From the NCBI GenBank assembly GCA_002358975.1, contig DEPX01000020.1, positions 1 through 8,365 on the forward strand: a stretch of DNA of 8,365 bases. The letters run 5' to 3'. This document shows positions 1 through 4,964 of this stretch, one piece after another. A program made the position numbers and the translations under genes. The DNA comes from Micrococcaceae bacterium UBA3381. Its GTDB lineage: Bacteria; Actinomycetota; Actinomycetes; Actinomycetales; Micrococcaceae. Position 1 is the first letter of the stretch; every line of letters starts with the position of its first letter. The notes under the pieces were generated by a model. It searched no databases, was not told the origin of the DNA, and was given only the letters and a program-made list of their open reading frames with translations.

Positions 1-20
1 CCTGCCCAGTATCGGGCAGG
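1..20 (-). terminator. Inverted repeat downstream of arsC, possible terminator
   Basis: CCTGCCC (1-7) and GGGCAGG (14-20) are perfect 7-bp arms around a 6-nt loop, 24 bp beyond the arsC stop. The position suits a terminator of the leftward acr3-arsC operon. The bases that would form the U-tract lie outside the window, so this cannot be confirmed. Confidence 0.3.
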
Positions 21-43
21 TGGCCTTGAACGTCATTGGCTGC

Positions 44-466
44 TTAGTCATCGATGTGTTGGGATATCAGGCCGCGCACTCGGGCTGCAAGATCGTCGCG
101 GATCAGCCGCATCCGTTCCATGCCGAGGATTCCTTGCTTAGAGGGTTCGTCTATGAGCCAACGTTCTATCCTGGGCTTTATGCCGTCGGGCAGCTCCACC
201 TGCGCATCAGCGCCCAGGATGATGATCTGATCAACTTCACCTAGCAACTGCCAGTCAATACCTTTGGGATATCCCTGCGACATATCTGCTCCAATTTCGG
301 CCAACGCGGCGACGGAGTCGGCATTGAGTGCAGTACCGGGTGCGGTGCCAGCGGAGTGGATCTCGAAACGATCCCCTGCGTCGTTGCTGGCAATGGCCGC
401 GGCCATCTGGGATTTGCCGCCATTGCGGACACAAACAAACAGTATTGAAGTATGAGTACTGGTCAT
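44..466 (-). CDS. arsC: Arsenate reductase / arsenate-mycothiol transferase ArsC (LMW phosphatase fold)
   Basis: A 140-aa cytoplasmic enzyme of the low-molecular-weight tyrosine phosphatase fold. The phosphate-binding loop is Cys12-Val-Arg-Asn-Gly-Gly-Lys18-Ser19 (CX5KS), following the beta strand SILFV. A late acidic loop WLIDEP (Asp106) sits where the family's general acid lies. Cys12 is the only cysteine, so the Cys-relay used by thioredoxin-coupled ArsC is absent. In the corynebacterial family the arsenate adduct on the P-loop Cys is instead resolved by mycothiol and mycoredoxin, giving arsenite. The start ATG at 466 is preceded by a weak GAAAG. The gene lies 11 bp after acr3 and is surely co-transcribed, so the arsenite produced is exported by Acr3. 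The CVRNGGKSQ loop has Arg where Gly or His is more usual. The family is secure; mycothiol dependence is inferred. Confidence 0.88.
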   Translation of the reverse strand: MTSTHTSILFVCVRNGGKSQMAAAIASNDAGDRFEIHSAGTAPGTALNADSVAALAEIGADMSQGYPKGIDWQLLGEVDQIIILGADAQVELPDGIKPRIERWLIDEPSKQGILGMERMRLIRDDLAARVRGLISQHIDD

Positions 467-477
467 GGGATCGCTTT

Positions 478-1578
478 CTACACGGTCGCTTGTGTTGGGA
501 TATGTTGATCAGGCCTGGGCGCAGTTGGATCTGAGGGGAAGAGTTTTGGCCTCAGCCATAACATAACGTAGACGAGTCCAACGAGCACAGGGACTTCGAT
601 CAACGGACCAATAGTGCCGGCCAGCGCCTGTCCAGAGTTCGCCCCGAAAGTACCGATAGCCACGGCGATCGCCAACTCAAAGTTATTGCCAGCCGCAGTA
701 AACGACACGCTAGCTGACCGGGCATAGTTCATGCCGGCAACTTTGGAGACCAATAGTGAAATGAAGAACATGCCCACAAAGTAACTCAACAGCGGTAACG
801 CCAATCGGGCAACCGTCCAGGGATTCTGGGTAATCTGCTCACCCTGGAGAGCAAAGAGCAACACGATCGTATAGAGCAGCCCTACCAGCGCCAACGGTGA
901 GATCGCAGGCAAATATTTCTGCTCATACCACTCCCGGCCCTTGAATTTCTCGCCAAGTATTCTGGACAGCACCCCGGCCAGGAGTGGCACTCCCAAAAAT
1001 ACGAGTACCGACGTGATGATGGCCCAGAACGAAAATTCCGCAGCAACTGACTGCAGACCCAGCCAAGAAGGCAGAACCTGCAGATAGAACCAACCCAGCA
1101 CCCCGAACATGATGACCTGGAACACCGAGTTGATGGCAACAAGCACCGCGGTCGCTTCACGATCACCACAAGATAAATCACTCCAAATCAGGACCATAGC
1201 GATACAGCGCGCCAAGCCCACGATGATCAGCCCCGTACGCAATTCTGGCTCATCGGGCAAAAAGGTCCAGGCCAAGAGAAACATGAGCGCTGGCCCAACG
1301 ACCCAGTTCAGCATCACAGACACGACCATCAACCGGCGGTCTGAGGTGATCTCGCTGGCCTTGTCGTAGCGCACTTTGGCCAGGGGTGGATACATCATCA
1401 CCAGCAGCCCCAACGCAATTGGCACGGAAATATCGCCAATTTCCATGGCACTGAGAAATGGCTCTACTGCAGGCACCAACCTACCAATGAGCAATCCCGC
1501 CAGCATCGCAAGGAGAATCCAGGCGGCCAGCCAACGGTCCAGAGACGACATCCGTGCAGGACGTGGTGAGGTTGTCAT
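478..1578 (-). CDS. acr3: Arsenite efflux permease Acr3 (ArsB-type by function)
   Basis: A 366-aa inner-membrane protein with about ten hydrophobic segments, of the Acr3 (BASS-like) family, which extrudes As(III) using the proton motive force. Two residues known to be essential in corynebacterial Acr3 (Cys129 and Glu305) match Cys125 in GLARCIAMVLIW and Glu301 in GNNFELAIAVA. The 176-residue spacing between them is identical. Length is normal for the family. The start ATG at 1578 has GAAAGG six bases upstream. It is the first gene of the leftward acr3-arsC operon, divergent from arsR, and a TTGACG-N17-TACTGT promoter overlaps the inverted repeats in the gap. Repression by ArsR and induction by arsenite follow from this arrangement but are inferred. 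No frameshift or missing segment is seen. Confidence 0.93.
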   Translation of the reverse strand: MTTSPRPARMSSLDRWLAAWILLAMLAGLLIGRLVPAVEPFLSAMEIGDISVPIALGLLVMMYPPLAKVRYDKASEITSDRRLMVVSVMLNWVVGPALMFLLAWTFLPDEPELRTGLIIVGLARCIAMVLIWSDLSCGDREATAVLVAINSVFQVIMFGVLGWFYLQVLPSWLGLQSVAAEFSFWAIITSVLVFLGVPLLAGVLSRILGEKFKGREWYEQKYLPAISPLALVGLLYTIVLLFALQGEQITQNPWTVARLALPLLSYFVGMFFISLLVSKVAGMNYARSASVSFTAAGNNFELAIAVAIGTFGANSGQALAGTIGPLIEVPVLVGLVYVMLWLRPKLFPSDPTAPRPDQHIPTQATV

Positions 1579-1606
1579 ACCTTACCTTTCGGAAGTATCG
1601 ACGAGG

Positions 1607-1649
1607 GTCAATATGAACAGTACTTTCCATATTGACTAACGTCAATATA
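1607..1649. promoter_or_regulatory. Candidate ArsR operator, three half-sites
   Basis: Three copies of one 9-bp element lie in the arsR/acr3 gap: GTCAATATG (1607-1615), CATATTGAC (1628-1636) and GTCAATATA (1641-1649). The second and third form the palindrome ATATTGAC-taac-GTCAATAT (1629-1648). The first and second form a wider inverted pair with a 12-bp gap. The palindrome covers the acr3 -35 region and abuts the arsR ribosome binding site, so both directions could be controlled. Binding by ArsR is inferred from position. Confidence 0.55.
1617..1645 (-). promoter_or_regulatory. Probable acr3-arsC promoter
   Basis: On the minus strand TTGACG (1645-1640) is followed by exactly 17 bp and TACTGT (1622-1617), a good sigma-70-type pair. 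Transcription would start near 1610. The -35 element and spacer lie inside the palindromic operator, so a bound ArsR would block RNA polymerase. Confidence 0.5.
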
Positions 1650-1660
1650 TCGTAGGAGGT

Positions 1661-2008
1661 ATGAATACCCCTCAGACTCTTCCGTTGACGGACCTTACTG
1701 CTTGCTGTTCATTAGGCACCGGTCCGCTCTCTGATGACCAGGCAGAGCGCTATGCTGAACTCTTCAAGGTATTAGCAGACCCCACCCGCCTTCACATCCT
1801 GGCCCAACTAGGAGCCGGAGGCTGCGGGCCAGTTACTGTTGGCGAGCTGACCGATGTCCTTGGCATCGCCCAGCCAATGGTCTCTCATCACCTGAAAAAA
1901 CTTACCGAGGCCGGTTTACTCGAACGAAACCAACAAGGCCGCACCGTCACGCACACGATACAGCCCCAACTGTTCGCAGAATTGCGCACCATGCTACAAA
2001 TGGAATAA
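1661..2008 (+). CDS. arsR: Arsenite-responsive repressor ArsR (ArsR/SmtB family)
   Basis: A 115-aa winged-helix repressor. Residues 30-50 carry the helix AELFKVLADPTRLHILAQL, and residues 58-90 the recognition HTH with IAQPMVSHHLKKLTEAGLL and the wing. Its cysteines are Cys15, Cys16 and Cys55, the same three positions that form the As(III) site of the Corynebacterium glutamicum ArsR proteins. That site differs from the Cys-Val-Cys site within the DNA-binding helix of E. coli ArsR. The agreement of numbering supports the ATG at 1661. One oddity is that the near-perfect AGGAGGT (1654-1660) sits directly against the ATG, much closer than normal. Initiation may be inefficient, or the transcript may be very short at its 5' end. 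Divergent from acr3-arsC and presumably autoregulated through the 1607-1649 repeats. Confidence 0.92.
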   Translation: MNTPQTLPLTDLTACCSLGTGPLSDDQAERYAELFKVLADPTRLHILAQLGAGGCGPVTVGELTDVLGIAQPMVSHHLKKLTEAGLLERNQQGRTVTHTIQPQLFAELRTMLQME

Positions 2009-2046
2009 TTCGGCAACCACAGTTGATGCGATGACGGATGGAACAT

Positions 2047-2070
2047 CTGATCACACATCAGCGAAGTTTT
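2047..2070 (+). terminator. Weak candidate terminator after arsR
   Basis: CTGAT (2047-2051), a 5-nt loop and ATCAG (2057-2061) form a short hairpin 38 bp after the arsR stop. It is followed by cgaag and TTTT (2067-2070). The stem is only 5 bp and the U-run is short and displaced, so this is a weak call. Confidence 0.25.
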
Positions 2071-2310
2071 CCCCTGGGCGCACGCAATACACCACCCGTC
2101 AGGTAAGCTGCGATAAACCGCGCTAGGAACACTGTAAACACCAACACTTCACCGCATACAGGCATCCATGATGCTAGAATCGTGCGTCTAGAAACCAATG
2201 ATCTGGGCCGACTACGGCTCCTGGCCCCTCTACTAAGGTGCTTCACTACCTGCAGGCAAGAAAAAATTAGCGTAACAACGTTACTGCCCAGCCAGCACTA
2301 GGAACCCGTT

Positions 2311-2347
2311 AACCGCCAAACGAAAACGCAAAAAACCGCCAAACGAA
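2311..2347 (+). repeat. Two 14-bp direct repeats, 23-bp period (iteron-like)
   Basis: AACCGCCAAACGAA occurs exactly at 2311-2324 and again at 2334-2347, with start points 23 bp apart, about two helical turns. The intervening DNA is A-rich. Spacing of 20-23 bp with identical units is typical of replication iterons or of tandem regulator sites on one face of the helix. Only two copies are seen and no replication protein is recognisable in the window. Confidence 0.5.
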
Positions 2348-2390
2348 GTTAAAAGTCACATAATGCCATAGCGCATTTCCTTGTGTAAAA

Positions 2391-2400
2391 GGGTATACCC
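2391..2400. promoter_or_regulatory. GGGTATACCC palindrome upstream of the small GntR-type ORF
   Basis: A perfect 10-bp palindrome lies 40 bp before the GTG at 2441, just ahead of a consensus -35-like TTGACA (2404-2409). GntR-family operators commonly have a GT...AC core, here GTATAC. Autoregulation by the adjacent protein is plausible but unproven. No good -10 follows TTGACA at the right distance. Confidence 0.35.
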
Positions 2401-2440
2401 TAATTGACACTTCACGATCACTGAGTGCCTACGCACCATT

Positions 2441-2713
2441 GTGGAACAGCGCGGTAGCGGAGCTATGCTGCCTACCGTCTCCGAGTATCAACAGCGTTTT
2501 GGCGTTGGTGGTGTCGGCACTGTTACTGGTGCCTATAACACTTTGATAGATGAGGGGCTTGTTGTCCGCAAGGATTCACCGCGCCGCTATTTCGTAGTCG
2601 ATTCCAACGCGCCAGGAGGTGGCAATCCTGATGTTGCAGCTCTTGTGACTGAGATAAAAAAAGCGCTGGCGCAGACTATTGTCCTAGTAGAAGAATTAGA
2701 ACGCACTACTTGA
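2441..2713 (+). CDS. Small GntR-type winged-helix protein, possibly N-terminally truncated
   Basis: A 90-aa ORF starting at GTG. Residues 8-50 read like the core of a GntR HTH: GAMLPTVSEYQQRFGV, a turn, TVTGAYNTLIDEGLV, then the wing VRKDSPRRYFVVDS. Residues 61-90 form an amphipathic acidic/basic helix that could dimerise. No separate ligand-binding domain is present, as in short YtrA-like regulators. The GTG has no Shine-Dalgarno sequence. The same frame is open upstream to 2408 and encodes ITECLRTIVEQ, which resembles the missing first GntR helix but has no ordinary start codon. The gene is therefore either leaderless from GTG or a 5'-damaged relic. Its neighbours are the 23-bp repeats and the palindrome upstream. 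Target and effector are unknown. HTH assignment is fairly sure; function as a live gene is less so. Confidence 0.55.
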   Translation: MEQRGSGAMLPTVSEYQQRFGVGGVGTVTGAYNTLIDEGLVVRKDSPRRYFVVDSNAPGGGNPDVAALVTEIKKALAQTIVLVEELERTT

Positions 2714-2773
2714 GCCGCGAGCTAGGGCAGATCGCGTTACACCCTTATTGGACGCTCACCTGCATCTCATATC

Positions 2774-2811
2774 TTGTCTCCATCCCGTCGATTTTGTAAA
2801 TATTTACCAAA
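2774..2811 (+). promoter_or_regulatory. Promoter with overlapping palindrome
   Basis: TTGTCT (2774-2779) and TAAATA (2797-2802) are 17 bp apart and resemble a sigma-70 promoter, 36 bp before the ATG at 2838. The -10 is embedded in the perfect palindrome GTAAATATTTAC (2796-2807). This extends to 2792-2811 with one mismatched pair. A repressor bound there would cover the -10. The regulator is unknown; the adjacent GntR-type protein is a candidate because the palindrome also begins GT and ends AC. Confidence 0.4.
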
Positions 2812-2837
2812 AATTGCCACTACTGTTTGGAGAACGC

Positions 2838-3039
2838 ATGAACTACACAACATGGCAAGTTGAACGCGCTGCTGTCTTGGCCGCTCAGCGGTCATTGCTA
2901 CTACACACCGACTTTATTGACGCTGCACCCTCTATCGATCGAGGAATTGACTTACTCGCGTTTAGACCCGATCCCTTTACCGCAAATACCGATACAAGTT
3001 AAAGGCACGCAAACCGGGTTGAAGGTATTACAAACATAG
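2838..3039 (+). pseudogene. Frameshifted remnant resembling a PD-(D/E)XK nuclease-like protein
   Basis: The ATG at 2838 has GGAGAA five bases upstream and opens a 54-aa frame that ends at 3002. It finishes ...IDRGIDLLAFRPDPF. In the +1 frame over the same stretch the DNA reads DPIPLPQIPIQVKGTQTGLKVLQT, stopping at 3037-3039. Joining the two gives GIDLLAFRPDP-(x)n-IPIQVKG, the D...QxK pattern of small PD-(D/E)XK-like proteins, with the catalytic D in GID and the Q-x-K on the next strand. The simplest reading is a one-base shift at about 2968-2985 in a gene also cut short afterwards. The family call rests on this motif only. The alternative is an intact 54-aa protein of unknown role. Confidence 0.4.
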
Positions 3040-3046
3040 TAACTGT

Positions 3047-3271
3047 ATGCCCAATATTCCTATAGAAATCAAAGCGACAGATCACATTGAAGCCAAGCGC
3101 ATACAATCGCTTTATCAGCGAGGCGGACGGCATAACGACCTCGAAGACGAAGTTACCAACGAAGTGTGGAATCGCGGATGGACCCCCGTAGCCAGACCGA
3201 TCTTCATCGGCCTGAGCAACGGCCAACCAGTGCTGTACAGATTTGAAGTGCCGGTCGACACCAGTACCTAG
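3047..3271 (+). CDS. Hypothetical 74-aa protein
   Basis: Not recognised. The ATG at 3047 lacks a nearby Shine-Dalgarno sequence (the closest purine run, GAAGG, is about 20 bases away), and the frame is open upstream only to 3023. The product starts with NIPIEIKATDHIEAK, similar to IPIQVKGT in the remnant just before it. A charged helix (residues 13-35) and a strand-rich end (ARPIFIGLSNGQPVLYRFEVPV) follow. It might be the 3' portion of the same broken gene after a second frameshift, since VLQT-SNCMPNIP would join at about 3037. It might also be an independent small gene. Membrane segments and cysteine clusters are absent. Treat as possibly non-functional. Confidence 0.4.
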   Translation: MPNIPIEIKATDHIEAKRIQSLYQRGGRHNDLEDEVTNEVWNRGWTPVARPIFIGLSNGQPVLYRFEVPVDTST

Positions 3272-3325
3272 CGCTGACTTACACATGTGATGCAGCTTTG
3301 CCCAGTTGGCTGGTCGTGCAACGCG

Positions 3326-4717
3326 TCACTGTACGAGTGCAGCGGCACCGAGTTTGTAGCTTGCACCAGCATGGTTGTCTGGCAACTTGTCTCCGCGGCC
3401 AAACAGTTTGTGGCGCAGCGTACCTTGGGTGTATTCGGTCTTGTATCGGCCACGAGCCTGTAATTCAGGGACCACGTATTGCACGACGTCTTCGAAAGTG
3501 CCCGGGGTGATGTGATAAGCCAGGTTGAAGCCGTCAAGATCAGTCTCATCTTGTAGGGCGATGAGCTCTTCTGCAACGGTGGCTCCGGACCCAACCAGCA
3601 CGGGACCAAATCCTCCAACACCCACCCATTCGGCGAGCTTCCGGACAGTCCATTCTTCGCCGTCCCCGGAGGCTTTGCGGAAAGTTTCAGCCGCTGACTG
3701 TATCGCGTTGGATTCGATATGACCGATGGGCGCATCGAGGTCGTATTGTGAAAAGTCGGTACCCATCCAACCGGACATCAGCACCAGTGCACCCTCAATA
3801 TCTGCATAGGAGGCAAGCTCCCGATATTTTTCTTGGGCTTCAGCATCGGTTGCAGCAGTGACGATGGTTTGCATACCGAAGATTCTGATGTCGTATGGGT
3901 CGCGACCAGCTTTTAGCAGCTCGTCGCGCGTGGCAGCAACAGATTTGGCCAGTAGTGCCGGGGTTGGTGAATTCACGAAGGTCGCTTCGGCATGTTTGGC
4001 GGCAAAAGCCCGGCCACGGTTTGAAGCACCGGCCTGATAAATCACCGGGGTGCGCTGGGCTGAAGGTTCGGTCACGGCAGCACCGGGGACACGGAAGAAC
4101 TCGCCGTCGTGATTAAGGTTGTGCACTTTGGCCGGATCGGTGAACACGCCAGTTTGCGGGTTGTTTTGTACGGCGTCGTCTTCCCACGAGCCTTCAAGCA
4201 ACTTGTAAATAACTTCCAGATATTCATCGGCATGGTCGTAGCGACGATCGTGTTCCATCTGATCGTCATTGCCCATATTGCGGGCAGCCGACGGTAGGTA
4301 ACCGGTCACCACATTCCAGCCGATGCGGCCGTTAGTCAGGTGGTCCAGGGTAGCAAGGCGCCGGGCAAACGGGAAGGGATGTTCATATGCGGTGCCTGCG
4401 GTGACGCCGAACCCCAAATGTTCGGTGACGGCCGCCATGGCTGAGACCAGTAGGAAGGGATCGTTGACGGGAACCTGGGCACCGGAGGTCAGAGCTGCGT
4501 TGGCGTTGCCACCATAGACGTCGTAGGGGCCCAGCACATCGGCGATGAAGAGGCCATCGAAGAGGCCTGTTTCAAGGGTTTTTGCTAGGTCTGTCCAGTA
4601 AGAAAGTTTGTTGTAGTCGCGGGATTGGTCCTGCGGGTGACGCCATAGGCCTGGTGATTGGTGGCCGACGCAGTTCATGTCGAAGGCGTTGAAGAGGATG
4701 TGACGGTTCGATGACAC
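3326..4717 (-). CDS. LLM-class flavin-dependent monooxygenase, NtaA/SnaA/DszA/DmoA type
   Basis: A cytoplasmic TIM-barrel monooxygenase that should use FMNH2 from a separate reductase plus O2. The start chosen is GTG at 4717. AAGGAG lies eight bases upstream, and the ATG 36 bases further out (4753) would lie inside the riboswitch. This gives 463 aa, normal for the family. Hallmarks are FNAFDMNCVGHQSPGLWRHP (9-28), ETGLFDGLFIADVLG (49-63), AAVTEHLGFG (95-104), LDHLTNGRIGWNVVTGY (124-140), EHDRRYDHADEYLEV (155-169), GVFTDPAKVH (190-199), YQAGASNRGRAFAAKHAE (227-244) and a late DGFNLAYHITPGTF. The opening and DHADEY regions recall the dimethylsulfide monooxygenase branch, but related enzymes attack sulfones, nitrilotriacetate or pristinamycin. 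A SAM riboswitch in its leader and the sulfonate-type ABC genes nearby point to an organosulfur substrate. No reductase gene is visible. Confidence 0.9.
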   Translation of the reverse strand: MSSNRHILFNAFDMNCVGHQSPGLWRHPQDQSRDYNKLSYWTDLAKTLETGLFDGLFIADVLGPYDVYGGNANAALTSGAQVPVNDPFLLVSAMAAVTEHLGFGVTAGTAYEHPFPFARRLATLDHLTNGRIGWNVVTGYLPSAARNMGNDDQMEHDRRYDHADEYLEVIYKLLEGSWEDDAVQNNPQTGVFTDPAKVHNLNHDGEFFRVPGAAVTEPSAQRTPVIYQAGASNRGRAFAAKHAEATFVNSPTPALLAKSVAATRDELLKAGRDPYDIRIFGMQTIVTAATDAEAQEKYRELASYADIEGALVLMSGWMGTDFSQYDLDAPIGHIESNAIQSAAETFRKASGDGEEWTVRKLAEWVGVGGFGPVLVGSGATVAEELIALQDETDLDGFNLAYHITPGTFEDVVQYVVPELQARGRYKTEYTQGTLRHKLFGRGDKLPDNHAGASYKLGAAALVQ

Positions 4718-4731
4718 GATGAGTTCTCCTT

Positions 4732-4812
4732 CCATCGGTTCTGGCGGTAGCACCTGTCCGAAGGTGGTTGCTGCGGCGTCAACGAGCCAGATCTCTTAGC
4801 CGCTCTGGATGG
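4732..4812 (-). promoter_or_regulatory. SAM riboswitch (SAM-I/SAM-IV clan) controlling the monooxygenase
   Basis: On the minus strand, P1 is CCATC (4812-4808) with GATGG (4736-4732). CAGAG follows P1. P2 is GCGGC (4803-4799) with GCCGC (4777-4773). The conserved GCAACC follows. P3 is CACCT (4766-4762) with AGGTG (4755-4751), closed by TTCGGAC, then GCTACC. A 6-bp pseudoknot joins TCTGGC in the P2 loop (4791-4786) to GCCAGA (4745-4740). No P4 hairpin separates P3 from P1, so the element is compact and could be SAM-I, SAM-IV or the SAM-I/IV variant. The 3' strand of P1 leads straight into the Shine-Dalgarno sequence GGAAGGAG of the GTG at 4717. SAM binding should therefore close P1 and lower translation. 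Confidence 0.87.
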
Positions 4813-4829
4813 GATGCAAGCCTCATCTA

Positions 4830-4835
4830 AACATA
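4830..4835 (-). promoter_or_regulatory. Candidate -10 element for the riboswitch-monooxygenase transcript
   Basis: TATGTT on the minus strand (4835-4830) lies 17 bases before P1, which places the transcript start just upstream of the aptamer. The hexamer 17 bp further upstream (AAATTC) is a poor -35. It resembles TATGCT at 6427-6432 in front of the second riboswitch. Confidence 0.3.
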
Positions 4836-4836
4836 C

Positions 4837-4878
4837 TTGTGACCTGCATTGCGAATTTTTATGTCACACAACGACATA
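4837..4878 (+). promoter_or_regulatory. Candidate APC permease promoter with inverted repeat
   Basis: TTGTGA (4837-4842), a 17-bp spacer and TATGTC (4860-4865) form a moderate promoter match pointing to the permease. TATGTC (4860-4865) and GACATA (4873-4878) are perfect 6-bp inverted arms 7 bp apart, so a regulator binding the repeat would cover the -10 and start site. It does not match the McbR consensus. The regulator is unknown. Confidence 0.3.
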
Positions 4879-4916
4879 GCTTGAACATGCGCACCAGAAT
4901 GCTAAAGGAGCACAGT

Positions 4917-4964
4917 ATGAGAGAGGGAACATTATGTCGGAGATGTCGGGGAAGCAGCCGGTAA
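4917..4964 (+). CDS. Possible 15-aa leader ORF overlapping the permease start
   Basis: ATG at 4917 has an excellent AAAGGAG (4904-4910) six bases upstream. The frame reads MREGTLCRRCRGSSR and stops at TAA 4962-4964. It overlaps the permease ATG at 4934 in another frame and covers that gene's GAGAGAGGG ribosome binding site. Two Cys (TGT) codons and five Arg codons lie in 15. Such an ORF could couple or limit translation of the permease. Cys-containing leader peptides that sense cysteine supply are known in actinobacteria, but only two Cys codons are present here. It may be chance. Confidence 0.3.
   Translation: MREGTLCRRCRGSSR

Larger units (their letters stand above)
2009..2440. other. 432-bp region without a convincing gene
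   Basis: No ORF here looks protein-like. The only one of any size is a GTG-started minus-strand frame (2058-2246, 62 aa). It has a hydrophobic stretch (VLVFTVFLARFIAAYLTGGVL) but no recognisable family, and could be a decayed membrane-protein scrap. The stretch holds a weak hairpin after arsR, a GTAAC-aac-GTTAC repeat (2272-2284), two 14-bp direct repeats (2311-2347), an AATGC-N6-GCATT repeat (2362-2377) and a 10-bp palindrome (2391-2400). From about 2255 onward it is clearly richer in A and T than the flanking gene blocks. Confidence 0.6.

Noticed and set aside
2058..2246. 62-aa minus-strand ORF with a hydrophobic stretch
   Set aside because: No recognisable family, and the basic N-terminus looks random. 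Kept only as a remark on the non-coding region.
2311..2347. The 14-bp repeats as a CRISPR array
   Set aside because: Only two units, far too short, with a 9-bp gap; no cas genes.
3282..3313. CACATGTG palindrome and CCAG-ttgg-CTGG repeat between 3271 and 3326 as a terminator
   Set aside because: Stems are 4 bp and no U-tract follows on either strand.
3268..3735. 155-aa minus-strand ORF in another frame of the monooxygenase
   Set aside because: Shadow of the conserved monooxygenase C-terminus; no plausible protein features.
4718..4827. GATGAG/CTCATC long-range pair enclosing the whole first riboswitch
   Set aside because: A 6-bp match over more than 90 bases with unpaired flanks; it competes with the better local hairpin and has no counterpart at the second riboswitch.
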